From: Pseudomonas nitroreducens
GTDB taxonomy: Bacteria; Pseudomonadota; Gammaproteobacteria; Pseudomonadales; Pseudomonadaceae
Length of the DNA: 64,000 nt
Assembly: GCF_024170165.1 (NCBI RefSeq)
Contig: NZ_JALJXP010000003.1
Span: 186,001-250,000, forward strand
Reading direction: 5' to 3'
The position numbers and the translations under genes are program-made. This document shows positions 39,271 to 49,353 of the stretch, piece after piece; the first letter of the stretch is position 1, and each line of letters starts with the position of its first letter. Under the pieces are notes generated by a model. It was not told where the DNA came from, did not search any database, and saw only the letters and a program-made list of their open reading frames with translations.

Positions 39271-39857
39271 CAGTTGCCTGCCTTTTGGATGCGCCAGCCA
39301 TCGCCGTCGCGGGTCACGTCCAGCGCCATGCATTCGCCGTGGGCCACCACCACCTCCAGCAGACGCCTTGCCGGCAGGCCGCTGGCCAGCGCGCCGAACA
39401 GGCGCATGACCCCGCCGTGAGTGACGACCAGCACGGACGACCCGGCATGGGTCTGGTAGAGGCGTTCCAGCGCCGCGAAGACGCGGAATTCGAAGTCGCC
39501 CATGGCCTCGCCACCGGGCGGCGGGAAGGCATAGGGGTCGCTCCAGAAACGCTCCAGCGCCGCGGCATCGCTTTCCATCAGCGTAGCTGGCGAAATGCCT
39601 TCCCACTGGCCGAAGTCCAACTCCTGCAGGCCTGGCTCGAAGCCCAATGGCAGCACATGACGCGCCGCCAGTTCTTCGGCGAAAGCCGCGCAACGCTGGA
39701 GCGGCGAGCTGACCAGCGCCGACCAGCGGCACTCATCGCCCAGCGCCCCGCGCATCTGCGCCCAACCGGTCTCGGTCAGCGCATCGTCCAGGCGGCCACG
39801 GAAGCCACCGCCGCGCTCGGTCTCACCGTGACGCAGCAGCTCAAGGCGCAGCGTCAT
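39270..39857 (-). CDS. cobC: Alpha-ribazole phosphatase-type histidine phosphatase CobC
   Basis: 195 residues. Phosphoglycerate-mutase-like fold: LLRHGETE with the nucleophilic His10, FGQWEG (Glu), and [11 protein letters not shown] with the second His. It is expected to remove phosphate from alpha-ribazole-5'-phosphate or cobalamin-5'-phosphate. The ATG at 39857 overlaps the cobT stop by 4 bases (ATGA). Context within cob genes supports the role, but the substrate is inferred. Confidence 0.9.
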   Translation of the reverse strand: MTLRLELLRHGETERGGGFRGRLDDALTETGWAQMRGALGDECRWSALVSSPLQRCAAFAEELAARHVLPLGFEPGLQELDFGQWEGISPATLMESDAAALERFWSDPYAFPPPGGEAMGDFEFRVFAALERLYQTHAGSSVLVVTHGGVMRLFGALASGLPARRLLEVVVAHGECMALDVTRDGDGWRIQKAGN

Positions 39858-40909
39858 GCGGGGCGGTCCGATACCGCAGCCTCGGCAAAGGTCGCCATGC
39901 CGCTGTGCAACCGGCAAGCCTGGCGCAGCAGCGGCACGGCCAGCGCCGCGCCGCTGCCTTCACCCAGGCGCAGACCGAGGTCGAGCAGCGGTTGCGCGTC
40001 GAGGGCTGACAGCACACGGTTGTGCCCCGGCTCGGCGCCGGCGTGGGCGAACAGCAGCCAGTCGCGGCAGCCGGGATTCAGGTGTGTGGCGCACAACGCC
40101 GCAGTGGTGCAGATGAAACCATCCACCAGCGCCGGAATGCCCTTCTGCGCACAGGCCAGATAGGCGCCGACCAGCGCGGCGATCTCGAAGCCGCCGAGGC
40201 GACAGAGCGCCTCGAAGGGCTCGTCGCAGTGGGCTCGATGCAGCGCCAGCGCACGGTCGATCACCTCGACCTTGCGTGCAACGCCCTGCGAATCCAGCCC
40301 GGTACCTGGGCCAACCAGCGCCTGCGCCGGTTCGTCCAGCAGGGCGCAGGCCAGAGCCGCCGCGGAGCTGGTATTACCGATGCCCATTTCGCCACCGATG
40401 AACAACTCCGCACCGCCCTGCTGCGCGCGGCGCACGGATTCGCGGCCGGCTTCCAGCGCAATCAGGCACTGCGCGGCGGTCATCGCCGGCTCTTTGGTGA
40501 AGTTCGCGGTCCCGGCGCCGACCATCACATGCAGCACACCCGGCAGCGGTTCCAACGGCGTGGCGGTGCCCAGGTCGATAACCTCCAGGCGTGCATCAAG
40601 GTCGCGGGCCAGCACGCTGATCGCCGCACCGCCGCGCACGAAGTTGCGCAGCATCTCGACGGTCACCGCCTGCGGATAGGCCGACACGCCTTCCGCGACC
40701 ACACCGTGGTCGCCGGCGAACAGGGCGATCCAGATGTGCTCCAGGCTTGGCCGCTCGCGGCCCTGCAAGCCGGCCAGGCGGATGGTTTCCTCCTCCAGCC
40801 GGCCCAGCGCGCCGCGCGGCTTGGTCAACTGATCCTGGCGCGCCGCGGCCTTGCCCTGCGCCACACGGTCGATCGGCTGGGTACCTTGCAGCCACCATTG
40901 CAGACTCAT
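39854..40909 (-). CDS. cobT: Nicotinate-nucleotide:dimethylbenzimidazole phosphoribosyltransferase CobT
   Basis: 351 residues, family length. Makes alpha-ribazole-5'-phosphate from DMB and NaMN. Landmarks: [66 protein letters not shown], and the C-terminal [19 protein letters not shown] with the catalytic Glu. The DMB comes from BluB, encoded in the same cluster. It overlaps cobU by 4 bases. Confidence 0.97.
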   Translation of the reverse strand: MSLQWWLQGTQPIDRVAQGKAAARQDQLTKPRGALGRLEEETIRLAGLQGRERPSLEHIWIALFAGDHGVVAEGVSAYPQAVTVEMLRNFVRGGAAISVLARDLDARLEVIDLGTATPLEPLPGVLHVMVGAGTANFTKEPAMTAAQCLIALEAGRESVRRAQQGGAELFIGGEMGIGNTSSAAALACALLDEPAQALVGPGTGLDSQGVARKVEVIDRALALHRAHCDEPFEALCRLGGFEIAALVGAYLACAQKGIPALVDGFICTTAALCATHLNPGCRDWLLFAHAGAEPGHNRVLSALDAQPLLDLGLRLGEGSGAALAVPLLRQACRLHSGMATFAEAAVSDRPA

Positions 40910-41427
40910 AACGCTTCCCCTTTCAACACCATGGGCAGGCCGGCGACGGTGAACACCACGCGCTCGCTGACCTCGGCCAGGGACTGGTGCAGCCAGCCGG
41001 CCTCGTCGACATACCGGCGGCTGAGCTCGCCCATCGGCACCACGCCCAGCCCGGTTTCGTTGCTGACCAGGAGGATTCTCCCGGGCAGTTGCGGCAGCAC
41101 TTCCAGCAGCGCGTCGATCTCGCCGCGCAGGCGCCAGCCGTCTTCATGGAGCAGCAGGTTGGTCACCCACAGGGTCAGGCAGTCCACCAGCACGCAGTGC
41201 TGCGGCGCCGCCAGGCGCTCCAGCGCATCGGCCAGGGCCAGCGGCTCTTCCACCAGCCCCCAGTGCTCAGGGCGGCGCTCGCGGTGCTGGAGGATGCGCG
41301 TGGACATCTCGCCGTCGCCGGCCTGGGCCGTGGCGACGTAGGTGACCGGCAGGCCGCTTTCCAGCGCCAGGCGCTCGGCCAGACGGCTCTTGCCCGAGCG
41401 GGCGCCGCCGAGGATCAGTTCAAGCAT
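40906..41427 (-). CDS. cobU: Adenosylcobinamide kinase / guanylyltransferase CobU (CobP)
   Basis: 173 residues. P-loop GGARSGKS at 7-14 binds the nucleotide, and His48 in [12 protein letters not shown] is the guanylylated residue. It phosphorylates adenosylcobinamide and attaches GMP. The start at 41427 ([12 protein letters not shown]) has GGGGA upstream. This gene begins after a REP doublet of about 90 bases and a 193-base gap, so the cob operon may be interrupted here. Confidence 0.96.
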   Translation of the reverse strand: MLELILGGARSGKSRLAERLALESGLPVTYVATAQAGDGEMSTRILQHRERRPEHWGLVEEPLALADALERLAAPQHCVLVDCLTLWVTNLLLHEDGWRLRGEIDALLEVLPQLPGRILLVSNETGLGVVPMGELSRRYVDEAGWLHQSLAEVSERVVFTVAGLPMVLKGEAL

Positions 41428-41440
41428 GGGTTCCCCATCT

Positions 41441-41530
41441 GTAGGAGCGAGCTTGCTCGCGAACAATCTCGCCGAACGCCGGTGTCATGCGGTTCGCGAG
41501 CAAGGATTGGGGCGTCCCCCTCGGTCCTAC
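41441..41530. repeat. REPIN-like doublet (REP pair), copy 2, between cobQ and cobU
   Basis: GTAGGAGCGAGCTTGCTCGC at 41441-41460 and GTTCGCGAGCAAGG starting about 41492 are inverted REP half-sites, with the outer end CCCCCTCGGTCCTAC. About 90 bases, aligning with the reverse complement of the copy at 32477-32564. Confidence 0.88.
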
Positions 41531-41620
41531 GAAGAGCCGACGCCCGCGTAGGGCGCATAACGCTCCAAGCGTTATCCGCCGAAACATTGGCAGGAAGAAA
41601 CAGCGGATAACCGCGAAAGG

Positions 41621-43081
41621 TCATGCGCTCTGCAGTCCGCACAGCGCTCTCAGTTTTTCCGTATCCAGATGCGCCTCGACCTGATCGGCCAGGCGCTCGA
41701 TGTCGCGCTCACGCAGGGCGTGGTAATCGATGCTCTGCACCTGGCTCAGCCCGGCCCAGCGCAGCAGCGCCGAGCTGCAAGCGCTGGACTCGAACAGCCC
41801 GTGGAGGTAGGTCCCCATCACCTGGCCATCGGCACTCAAGGCACCGTCGCTGCGGCCATCGCCCAGACGCACGGCGGGATTCGCCAACGCCGGGCCTTCG
41901 GTGACGCCGGCGTGAATCTCGTAACCACTCACCGGAGCATCTTCCAGCGCCAGTTGGCCACTGACATTGCGCAGTTGCTTCTGCGGCTCCAGCACCGTAC
42001 GGAAATCCAGCAGGCCGAGACCGTCGCTCTCCCCCGCCGCACCTTCCAGGCCGTGCGGGTCGGCCAGGGTGCGGCCGAGCATCTGCAAGCCGCCACAGAT
42101 GCCCAGCAGCCTGCCGCCGTAGCGCAGGTGACGGCGGATCGCCTCTTCCCAGCCCTGGGCGCGGAGAAACGCCAGGTCCGGGCGCACGCTCTTGGAGCCG
42201 GGCAGGATGATCAGGTCCGCCGGCGGGATCGGCTGGCCAGGGCCGACGAAGGTCAGCTCCACCTGCGGGTGCAGACGCAGCGGATCGAAGTCAGTGTGGT
42301 TGCTGATGCGCGGCAGCACCGGCACCACCACGCGCAGGCGCTCGCCGGTCTTGGCGGCCTGGCGGGTATCGATGGCGTCCTCGGCTTCCAGGTGGAAGTC
42401 CATCAGGTACGGCAGCACGCCGAGCACCGGCACGCCGGTACGCTCTTCCAGCCAGTCGAGGCCGTTCTGCAGCAACGCGATGTCGCCGCGGAAACGGTTG
42501 ATGACGAAGCCCTTCACCCGCGCCCTTTCGCTCTCGGAGAGCAGCTCCAGCGTACCGACCAGATGGGCGAATACGCCGCCGCGATCGATGTCGGCGATCA
42601 GGATCACCGGGCAGTCCACCGCCTCGGCGAAGCCCATGTTGGCAATGTCGTTGGCGCGCAGGTTGATCTCCGCCGGCGACCCCGCGCCCTCCACCATCAC
42701 CACCGGGTACTGAGCGCTGAGGCGCTGGTGGGATTCGAGCACGGCCTGCATCGCGACGCGCTTGTAGTCGTGGTAGGCCACGGCGTTCATGCTGGTCACC
42801 GCGCGGCCATGGATGATCACCTGAGCGCCGGTGTCGCTGTTGGGCTTGAGCAGCACCGGGTTCATGTCGGTGTGCGGCGCCAGGTGGCAGGCCTGTGCCT
42901 GCACCGCCTGGGCGCGGCCAATTTCGCCACCGTCGGCGGTCACCGCGCTGTTCAGCGCCATGTTCTGCGGCTTGAACGGCACCACTGCCACGCCCTGGCG
43001 AATCAGCCAGCGGCACAGCGCGGTCACCAGGGTGCTCTTGCCGGCATCCGAAGTGGTGCCTTGCACCATCAGCGTGCTCAC
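41621..43081 (-). CDS. cobQ: Cobyric acid synthase CobQ (CbiP)
   Basis: 486 residues. Amidates the b, d, e and g side chains of adenosylcobyrinic acid a,c-diamide. N-terminal ATPase [42 protein letters not shown], and a C-terminal glutaminase-like half with [13 protein letters not shown] (Cys nucleophile) and [10 protein letters not shown] (His). The start is GTG at 43081, overlapping the upstream stop (GTGA) with GGAG about 8 bases before. The next gene downstream, cobU, is separated by a REP element. Confidence 0.97.
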   Translation of the reverse strand: MSTLMVQGTTSDAGKSTLVTALCRWLIRQGVAVVPFKPQNMALNSAVTADGGEIGRAQAVQAQACHLAPHTDMNPVLLKPNSDTGAQVIIHGRAVTSMNAVAYHDYKRVAMQAVLESHQRLSAQYPVVMVEGAGSPAEINLRANDIANMGFAEAVDCPVILIADIDRGGVFAHLVGTLELLSESERARVKGFVINRFRGDIALLQNGLDWLEERTGVPVLGVLPYLMDFHLEAEDAIDTRQAAKTGERLRVVVPVLPRISNHTDFDPLRLHPQVELTFVGPGQPIPPADLIILPGSKSVRPDLAFLRAQGWEEAIRRHLRYGGRLLGICGGLQMLGRTLADPHGLEGAAGESDGLGLLDFRTVLEPQKQLRNVSGQLALEDAPVSGYEIHAGVTEGPALANPAVRLGDGRSDGALSADGQVMGTYLHGLFESSACSSALLRWAGLSQVQSIDYHALRERDIERLADQVEAHLDTEKLRALCGLQSA

Positions 43082-44079
43082 CGCAGGCTCTCCATCTGGT
43101 TGAAGGTGCGCAGGCCGTGTTCCAGGCGCTCCCAGCCCTTCTCGTCGGGTGGCAGGCCAAAGCGCAGGCTCGCGGGCGTCTCGAACAGGCGCACGAGGAT
43201 GCCCTGGCGCGCCAGGTGATCGCGCAATGCGTGAGCGCGCATGGACACCACCCACTGAAACAGCGCCGTGCCACCCTGCGGGGCAAATCCGTGCTCGCCG
43301 AGCAGCCCGGCCATATGCCGACTGGCCTCATGCAGGTCGCGGCGGCGCTGGATCTGTTCCTGGAACTCGCCCAGTACCGTCTGTGCGACCCAGCGCGTCG
43401 GGCCGCTCACCGCCCAGGGGCCGAGCAGCTTCGCCAGGCTATCCAGCAGGCGCGGCTCGGCAAAGGCGAAGCCCAGCCGCGCTCCGGCGAGGCCGAAGAA
43501 CTTGCCAAAGGAACGCAGCACGATCAGCCCCGGACGGCTCGCGCAGCTGGGCGCCAGGCTGTGTTCGGGCGTGCAGTCCATGAAGGCTTCGTCCACCACC
43601 AGCCAGCCGCCGCGCTCTTGCAGGCGCGCATGCCATTCCAGCAGCACGCCGGCCTCGATGCGCCGGCCAGTGGGGTTATTCGGATTGACCACCACCAGCA
43701 CGTCGAAACGCTCCAGGTGATGGGGGACCTCCTGGTCGCTGACCTCGCGCAGGATGTGCCCGGCGGCACGCCAGGACTCGGCGTGCTCGGCATAACAGGG
43801 CGAGACCACGCCGACCTTGCCCGGTCGGCGCAGGCGCGGCAGCAACTGGATCGCCGCCTGGCTGCCGGGCAGCGGCAGCAGCTTCTCGGCGCCGTAGTAG
43901 CGGCGCGCAGCGGCTTCCAGGCCGTCGCTGTCTTCGGGCAGGCGCATCCAGGCCGTCGCCGGCACGCTGGGCAGCGTCCAGGGCCAGGGCGAGATACCGG
44001 TGGACAGGTCGAGCCACTCGGAGAGCGGAATACCGTACTGCTGCGCCGCTTTGCGCAACCGGCCGCCATGTTCGAGCAT
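43078..44079 (-). CDS. cobD: L-threonine-O-3-phosphate decarboxylase CobD (also called CobC in Pseudomonas)
   Basis: 333 residues. Class I/II PLP aminotransferase fold; the PLP lysine is in [20 protein letters not shown], and [13 protein letters not shown] and [15 protein letters not shown] are typical. It makes aminopropanol phosphate for the corrin nucleotide loop. N-terminus [31 protein letters not shown] is characteristic. Start overlaps the cbiB stop by one base (TGATG). Naming differs between the Salmonella and Pseudomonas schemes. Confidence 0.95.
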   Translation of the reverse strand: MLEHGGRLRKAAQQYGIPLSEWLDLSTGISPWPWTLPSVPATAWMRLPEDSDGLEAAARRYYGAEKLLPLPGSQAAIQLLPRLRRPGKVGVVSPCYAEHAESWRAAGHILREVSDQEVPHHLERFDVLVVVNPNNPTGRRIEAGVLLEWHARLQERGGWLVVDEAFMDCTPEHSLAPSCASRPGLIVLRSFGKFFGLAGARLGFAFAEPRLLDSLAKLLGPWAVSGPTRWVAQTVLGEFQEQIQRRRDLHEASRHMAGLLGEHGFAPQGGTALFQWVVSMRAHALRDHLARQGILVRLFETPASLRFGLPPDEKGWERLEHGLRTFNQMESLR

Positions 44080-45008
44080 CAGAGCACTCCCAGGATGAGG
44101 ATGACCACCAGCCACAGCAGCACGCCCTGGCGCACCAGGGCCAGCGCGCGCCAGATGTCCGTGGCGCTCGGCGCCGGGCCTTCGCCCAGCTGCGGGCGCT
44201 CGTGGAGCTCGCCGTGGTAGCGGGCAGAACCACCGAGCGATACGCCCAGCGCTCCCGCGCCAGCGGCCATCACCGGGCCGGCGTTGGGGCTGTCCCACTG
44301 TGGCGCCTGCGTGCGCCAGCAACGCAGGGCGAGCCGGGTATGGCCGAGCAGCGCATAGGTGAACGCCACCAGGCGCGCCGGAATGTAGTTGAGCACATCG
44401 TCGATCTTCGCCGCGGCCCAGCCGAAGCGTTCGAAGCGCGCGTTGCGGTAGCCCCACATGGCGTCGAGGGTGTTGCTCAGGCGATAGAGCACCACGCCAG
44501 GCGCGCCGGCCACGGCGAACCAGAACAGCGCGGCATACACCGCGTCGCTGCCGTTCTCCAGCACCGACTCGGTGGCGGCGCGGGCCACGGCGGTGTCGTC
44601 CAGCTCGGCGGTTTCGCGGCTGACCATGTAGCCCACGCGCAACCGTGCCTCGTTCAGATCGCCGGCGCGCAGGGCCACTGCCACCGGCTCGGCATGTTCA
44701 CCCAGGCTGCGCAGGCCCAGCGCGGCGTACAGCGCCAGCGCCTGGACGACCCAGCCGATGCAGGGCAGGAGGCTGAGCAACAGCGCAATCAGGGTCAGCG
44801 GGATGACGGCGATGATCCAGGCGGTGACGCCATGGCTGCGCCAGCCGAGGCCGGGGGTATCCTTTCCGGCGTCGGCGCGCGAGCGATTGAAACGCCGTTC
44901 CAGCCGATCCGCCAGACGCCCGAAGGCCATCAGCGGATGCCAGCGTTTCGGCTCACCCAGCAGGGCATCCAGCGCTACACCAAGAACGCTCAGCAGGGCC
45001 AGGCTCAT
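44079..45008 (-). CDS. cbiB: Adenosylcobinamide-phosphate synthase CbiB (CobD in Pseudomonas naming)
   Basis: 309 residues, membrane protein with several hydrophobic segments. N-terminal [26 protein letters not shown] and [38 protein letters not shown] are family signatures. It attaches aminopropanol (phosphate) to adenosylcobyric acid. The ATG at 45008 overlaps the bluB stop (ATGA), and its own stop shares a base with cobD. Confidence 0.96.
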   Translation of the reverse strand: MSLALLSVLGVALDALLGEPKRWHPLMAFGRLADRLERRFNRSRADAGKDTPGLGWRSHGVTAWIIAVIPLTLIALLLSLLPCIGWVVQALALYAALGLRSLGEHAEPVAVALRAGDLNEARLRVGYMVSRETAELDDTAVARAATESVLENGSDAVYAALFWFAVAGAPGVVLYRLSNTLDAMWGYRNARFERFGWAAAKIDDVLNYIPARLVAFTYALLGHTRLALRCWRTQAPQWDSPNAGPVMAAGAGALGVSLGGSARYHGELHERPQLGEGPAPSATDIWRALALVRQGVLLWLVVILILGVL

Positions 45009-45655
45009 GGCTGTTCTCCCCAGTGGTTCTCGTACAGCAGCTCGCTGAGCGCGCGCGGTTGGCGCCAGCCTTCCAGGGCCAGCATCGGCGCCGGGTAGAA
45101 CTCGCTGACCGGACCAAGGCAGATCACTGCCACTGCCTCGGCACCCACTGGCAGGCCGAGCAGTTCGCCCAGCGCGGCGGGGTCGAACAGCGACACCCAG
45201 CCCATGCCCAGACCTTCGGCACGCGAGGCCAGCCAGAGGTTCTGGATGGCACAGGATAGCGAGGCCAGGTCCATCTGCGGCAACGTGCGACGACCGAATA
45301 CATGTGCCTCGCGGCCATCCATCAGCGCGGCCACCAGTACTTCGGCGCAGTCGAGCACGCCCTCGACCTTCAGCCGCATGAACTCGTCGGAACGCTCGCC
45401 CAGTGCCTCGGCGGTGCGCACGCGCTCCGCCTCCACCAACCCCTGGATCGATGCGCGCAGCTCCCGCGAGGTCACGCGAATGAACCGCCACGGCTGCATC
45501 AGCCCGACGCTGGGCGCCTGGTGCGCCGCTTCGAGCAGCCGCGCCAGCAGTTCGGGCGCTACCTCGCCGCCGCTGAAATGACGCATGTCGCGGCGCTCGG
45601 CGATGGCGCGGTAGAGCGCGGCGCGCTCCTCAAGGCTGTAGGCGTGCTCGGTCAT
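45005..45655 (-). CDS. bluB: 5,6-dimethylbenzimidazole synthase BluB
   Basis: 216 residues. Flavin-destructase of the nitroreductase superfamily: [12 protein letters not shown] for FMN binding, then [15 protein letters not shown] and [20 protein letters not shown]. It converts FMNH2 plus oxygen to DMB, the lower ligand of cobalamin. Its presence shows the host makes true B12 aerobically. It overlaps the end of cobB by 4 bases, in the middle of the cob operon. Confidence 0.96.
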   Translation of the reverse strand: MTEHAYSLEERAALYRAIAERRDMRHFSGGEVAPELLARLLEAAHQAPSVGLMQPWRFIRVTSRELRASIQGLVEAERVRTAEALGERSDEFMRLKVEGVLDCAEVLVAALMDGREAHVFGRRTLPQMDLASLSCAIQNLWLASRAEGLGMGWVSLFDPAALGELLGLPVGAEAVAVICLGPVSEFYPAPMLALEGWRQPRALSELLYENHWGEQP

Positions 45656-46944
45656 GGTCTCAACAGGGCGGCTGCGGCGTCCGGATCGGACGGCAGGTAG
45701 AAGTGGATGTAGGAGGCGGTGAGCCGGCCACGGCGAAACACCGCTTCGGCCACCGGCTTGTCGTTGGGGCAGACGCCACGGGCCAGCGGCTCCTCGCTGC
45801 TGTCCAGCAACGAATGGTGGAAGGTGTGCCCGCGCAGGGTGCCTTCGGGCAGCGTCACCGCTTGCAGCGCCAGCGCGGCGAGGCGCTTCTGCAGGCGCGC
45901 TTCGCCCGGCAGCAGGCCGAGCAGTGCGGCGCGTTCACCGGCCACATCGGTCAGCGCATCGAGCAGATAAAGCATGCCGCCGCACTCGGCGAGGATCGGC
46001 TTGCCCATCTCGTGGTGCGCGTGGATGGCCTGGGCCATGGCGCGGTTGCCGGCCAGCGCCTGCAGGTGCAGTTCCGGGTAGCCGCCGGGCAGGTAGAGGC
46101 TGTCCACTTCCGGCAACGCGTCATCACGCAGCGGCGAGAAGAACACCAGCTCGGCACCCAGCGCACGCAGCAGGTCGAGGTTGGCCTGGTAGAGGAAGGC
46201 GAAGGCGTTGTCCCGCGCCACACCGATGCGCACGCCGTCCAGGCGGGAAGTTTCGCGACGCGGCTGGGGTGCAGCAAAGCTCACCGGCAGCGGCAGCTCG
46301 GTACTGGCGCTGGCGGCCAGTGCATCGGCGGCGGCGTCCAGGCGGGCATCGAGGTCGGCCAGTTCATCGGCCTGCACCAGGCCCAGGTGACGGCTGGGCA
46401 GCTCCACTTCGGTATCGCGCGGCAGCGCGCCATACCAGCGAATCCAGCCCGGCAGGCTGTCGCGCACCAGGTCGCGGTGACGCTGGCTGCCGATGCGGTT
46501 GGCGAGCACGCCGGAGAACGGCAGGTCGCTCTGGTAGGTCGCCATGCCAACGGCCATGGCACCGAAGGTCTGCGCCATGGACTGGCCGTTGATCACCGCC
46601 ATCACCGGCACATTGAAGCGCCGTGCCAGGTCGGCCGCCGACGGCGAGCCATCGAACAGGCCCATCACGCCTTCAATGAGGATCAGGTCGGCCTCTCCGG
46701 CGGCCTCCCACAGCAGCCGACGGCTCTCTTCCTCGCCGACCATCCACAGGTCCAGCTGGTAGACCGGCGCGTCACTGGCGCGGGCGAGGATCATCGGGTC
46801 GAGGAAATCCGGGCCGCACTTGAACACCCGCACCTTGCGCCCGAGGCGCGTGTGCAGGCGCGCCAGGGCGGCGGTCACGGTGGTCTTGCCCTGCCCGGAA
46901 GCCGGGGCGGCGATCAGCAGTGCGGGGCATTGGCGCGAAGTCAT
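45652..46944 (-). CDS. cobB: Cobyrinate a,c-diamide synthase CobB
   Basis: 430 residues. Amidates carboxylates a and c of (hydrogeno)cobyrinic acid. N-terminal APASGQGKTTVTAALARLH P-loop, LILIEGVMGLFDG, and a C-terminal GATase-like domain with AECGGMLYLLDALTD (Cys) and GHTFHHS. It must not be confused with the sirtuin often named cobB at 61712. It lies 28 bases downstream of cobO and overlaps bluB. Confidence 0.97.
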   Translation of the reverse strand: MTSRQCPALLIAAPASGQGKTTVTAALARLHTRLGRKVRVFKCGPDFLDPMILARASDAPVYQLDLWMVGEEESRRLLWEAAGEADLILIEGVMGLFDGSPSAADLARRFNVPVMAVINGQSMAQTFGAMAVGMATYQSDLPFSGVLANRIGSQRHRDLVRDSLPGWIRWYGALPRDTEVELPSRHLGLVQADELADLDARLDAAADALAASASTELPLPVSFAAPQPRRETSRLDGVRIGVARDNAFAFLYQANLDLLRALGAELVFFSPLRDDALPEVDSLYLPGGYPELHLQALAGNRAMAQAIHAHHEMGKPILAECGGMLYLLDALTDVAGERAALLGLLPGEARLQKRLAALALQAVTLPEGTLRGHTFHHSLLDSSEEPLARGVCPNDKPVAEAVFRRGRLTASYIHFYLPSDPDAAAALLRP

Positions 46945-46972
46945 CGGGCGCGCTCCGCCACAACGGGATGCA

Positions 46973-47584
46973 TCAGAACTCCACCCCTTTCTGCGCCTTG
47001 ATGCCGGCCTTGAAGGCGTGTTTCACCAGGCCCATCTCGGTCACGGTGTCGGCGGCTTCGAGCATCTCGGGCTGCGCACCACGGCCGGTGGCAACCACAT
47101 GCTGCATGGGCGGACGCGCGGCGATATCGGCCAGCACGGTGTCCAGTTCCAGGTAGCCGTGCTTGAGGGCGATGTTCACCTCGTCCAGCACCACCAGGCC
47201 GACCTCGGGGTCGGCCAGCAACTGGCGCGCCACGTCCCAGGCGAACTGCGCCTTGGCGATGTCACGCTGGCGGTCCTGGGTTTCCCAGGTGAAGCCTTCG
47301 CCCATCACGTGGAAGCTGACTTCCTCAGGGAAGCGGCGGAAGAAAGCCTCCTCGCCCGTGGTCGCAGCGCCCTTGATGAACTGCACCACGCCGACCTTCA
47401 TACCGTGGCCCAGCGCGCGGGCAACCATGCCGAAGGCCGAGCTGCTCTTGCCCTTGCCGTTGCCACTGTTGACCAGGAACACGCCGCGCTCCCCCTGGGC
47501 CTGGGCGATCTTCTCGTCGACCACCGCTTTCTTGCGCTGCATGCGCGAGCGATGGCGCTCGTCCTTTTCCGGGGATTCAGTCAT
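46973..47584 (-). CDS. cobO: Cob(I)yrinic acid a,c-diamide adenosyltransferase CobO (BtuR/CobA type)
   Basis: 203 residues. P-loop GNGKGKSS at about 41-48, then AFGMVARALGHGMKVGVVQFIKG, VVLDEVNIALKHGYLEL and HVVATGRGAQPEM, all CobO/BtuR signatures. It adds the 5'-deoxyadenosyl group to cobalt. The start at 47584 has AGGAG 10 bases upstream; upstream reading has no similarity. It is the first gene of the cluster and lies downstream of a cobalamin riboswitch. Confidence 0.97.
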   Translation of the reverse strand: MTESPEKDERHRSRMQRKKAVVDEKIAQAQGERGVFLVNSGNGKGKSSSAFGMVARALGHGMKVGVVQFIKGAATTGEEAFFRRFPEEVSFHVMGEGFTWETQDRQRDIAKAQFAWDVARQLLADPEVGLVVLDEVNIALKHGYLELDTVLADIAARPPMQHVVATGRGAQPEMLEAADTVTEMGLVKHAFKAGIKAQKGVEF

Positions 47585-47865
47585 GGGAGGTTGCTCCTGA
47601 AAGCGAACACGCAGGTGCCAGGCTGCCGGCCGGGCGGCAGCGCACGAGGAGTGGAATGGGCAGGGACGAACCGCAGGCGCGCACCAGCGCCATGCAGCAG
47701 GGGCCGCCCAGCACAATGGCTGTCGACCTGGGGAATAGGGAATTCACCTGAAGGATTCTCCGCCGCTCTCACCCGCGCGGCACTGACCAGTCGGGGCAGG
47801 CGGAGGACGGCAACGCGCGGCGCGAGTACGCCGGCGTCGGCAGCGCCTCCCGCGATGCCATGCGA
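47585..47865 (-). other. Long leader between the cobalamin riboswitch and cobO
   Basis: About 280 bases with no family-like coding frame. It contains the cobO ribosome-binding site and several GC-rich inverted segments, so it can hold the riboswitch expression platform. I see no clear terminator with a T-run. Confidence 0.5.
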
Positions 47866-48062
47866 TGCAGCAGGCCGGTCTCCGGGCTTGCGAGTGACGC
47901 CGTGAGGCTGTCGATGAACCGCGCCTTCCCATGCCGTGGCACAGTGGCTGTCTGCGGTTCGAAGCTCGCTTACCGTTGCGGGGGCAGCGCCGGAATGGTC
48001 GATTGCGCATCGATTTCACCGGCTTCCCTGTTTCACTCGCGGCTTGCGCCGAGAGCACCTGA
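47866..48062 (-). ncRNA. Cobalamin (AdoCbl) riboswitch
   Basis: Minus-strand transcript begins near GGTGCTCTCGGCGCAAG, carries GTGAAACAGGGAAGCCGGTG, then the B12 box GCTGCCCCCGCAACGGTAAG (plus coordinates 47969-47988), and ends AGCCCGGAGACCGGCCTG. This is the ordered set of conserved elements of cobalamin riboswitches. It is upstream of cobO and would repress cob genes when AdoCbl is plentiful. Its ends are approximate. Confidence 0.95.
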
Positions 48063-48207
48063 AGCAGGCGCGCAGCTTAGTGGCTGGCGGGCTGGGGCGT
48101 CAATTGAACAGGATGTCGCCGGGCTTGTCCCAGCTCAAGGCAGCCGCTCTAAAATGCGACACACCTGTCCAATCATGGCACTGTGTAACTCCGCTAGAAT
48201 GCGAACC

Positions 48208-49353
48208 ATGACGATGACCGCCCAGCCCGGCCAGCTTCAGCTCGACACCACCGCCAGCCCACCGCTGATGCACATCAGCGGCGACTGGACGCTCGCGCAT
48301 TTCGCCGCGCTGGAAGCCCAGGTGGCCGCCCAGCGCCACGCCGAGTCCCCCGCCGAGCTGGACTTTGCCGGCCTTGGCGCGCTGGACACAGCCGGCGCTG
48401 CGCTGCTTGCCGAAATCATCGGCGGCGCGCGCATGAGCCAGCTGGAACAGATCGCCCGCAACCTTCCCACCGAACGCCAGGCACTGCTGCGCGCCGTCGG
48501 TAGCGCCATCACCGAGTGCCGCCTGGACGAAAAGGCGCCGGAGCCGGGCAACGCCCTGGTCGATGTGCTGGAGCGCATCGGCATCGCCACCCTCACCTTC
48601 CGCGAGCACCTGGTCGGCCTGCTCGGCTTCATCGGCCTGACCCTGCAGACGCTGCTGCGAAACCTGTTCCGCCCGCGACGCTGGCGCCTCACCTCGCTGG
48701 CCGCGCACATGGAGGAAACCGGGCTGGACGCCGTACCCATCGTCGCCCTGCTGACCTTCATGGTCGGGGCGGTGGTGGCCTTCCTCGGCGCCACCGTGCT
48801 GCAGAAATTCGGCGCGCAGATCTACACCGTCGACCTGGTGGGCTTCTCCTTCCTCCGTGAGTTCGGCGTGCTACTGACCGCCATCCTCCTCGCCGGTCGC
48901 ACCGCCAGCGCCTTCACCGCGCAGATCGGCTCGATGAAGGCCAACCAGGAGATCGATGCCATCCAGGCCCTGGGTCTCGATCCGGTGGAGCTGTTGGTGC
49001 TGCCACGCGTCCTGGCCCTGCTGCTGACCCTGCCGATGCTGACCTTCCTGGCGATGCTCTCCGGCATCTTCGGCGGCGGCGTGGTCTGTGCCCTCGCCCT
49101 GGATATCTCGCCGCGCATGTTCCTCTACATGCTGCAGAACGACATCGCCGTGCAGCACTTCGTGGTCGGCATCGTCAAAGCCCCGGTGTTCGCCTTCATC
49201 ATCGCCGTGATCGGCTGCCTGGAAGGCTTCCGCGTCAGCGGCAGTGCGCAGTCGGTGGGTGAGCACACGACCTCCAGCGTGGTCCAGTCGATTTTCGTGG
49301 TGATCCTGCTGGATGCGGTCTTCGCGCTGTTCTTCATGGAGATGGGCTGGTGA
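48208..49353 (+). CDS. MlaE-family lipid ABC transporter permease with N-terminal STAS domain
   Basis: 381 residues. About residues 10-105 form a STAS-like domain (LMHISGDWTLAHFAALEAQV, ELDFAGLGALDTAGAALLAEI). Residues from about 130 form the MlaE/YrbE permease with five or six transmembrane segments and the family stretch LREFGVLLTAILLAGRTASAFTAQIGSMKANQEIDAI. Three ATGs are close (48199, 48208, 48214); I choose 48208. A TAGAAT at 48195-48200 could be a -10 for a nearly leaderless mRNA. It is first of a four-gene operon. Confidence 0.9.
   Translation: MTMTAQPGQLQLDTTASPPLMHISGDWTLAHFAALEAQVAAQRHAESPAELDFAGLGALDTAGAALLAEIIGGARMSQLEQIARNLPTERQALLRAVGSAITECRLDEKAPEPGNALVDVLERIGIATLTFREHLVGLLGFIGLTLQTLLRNLFRPRRWRLTSLAAHMEETGLDAVPIVALLTFMVGAVVAFLGATVLQKFGAQIYTVDLVGFSFLREFGVLLTAILLAGRTASAFTAQIGSMKANQEIDAIQALGLDPVELLVLPRVLALLLTLPMLTFLAMLSGIFGGGVVCALALDISPRMFLYMLQNDIAVQHFVVGIVKAPVFAFIIAVIGCLEGFRVSGSAQSVGEHTTSSVVQSIFVVILLDAVFALFFMEMGW

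Noticed and set aside
32477-41530. Two REP doublets read as CRISPR repeats or IS ends
   Set aside because: Only two distant copies in inverted orientation, no spacers, no transposase between; REP structure explains them.
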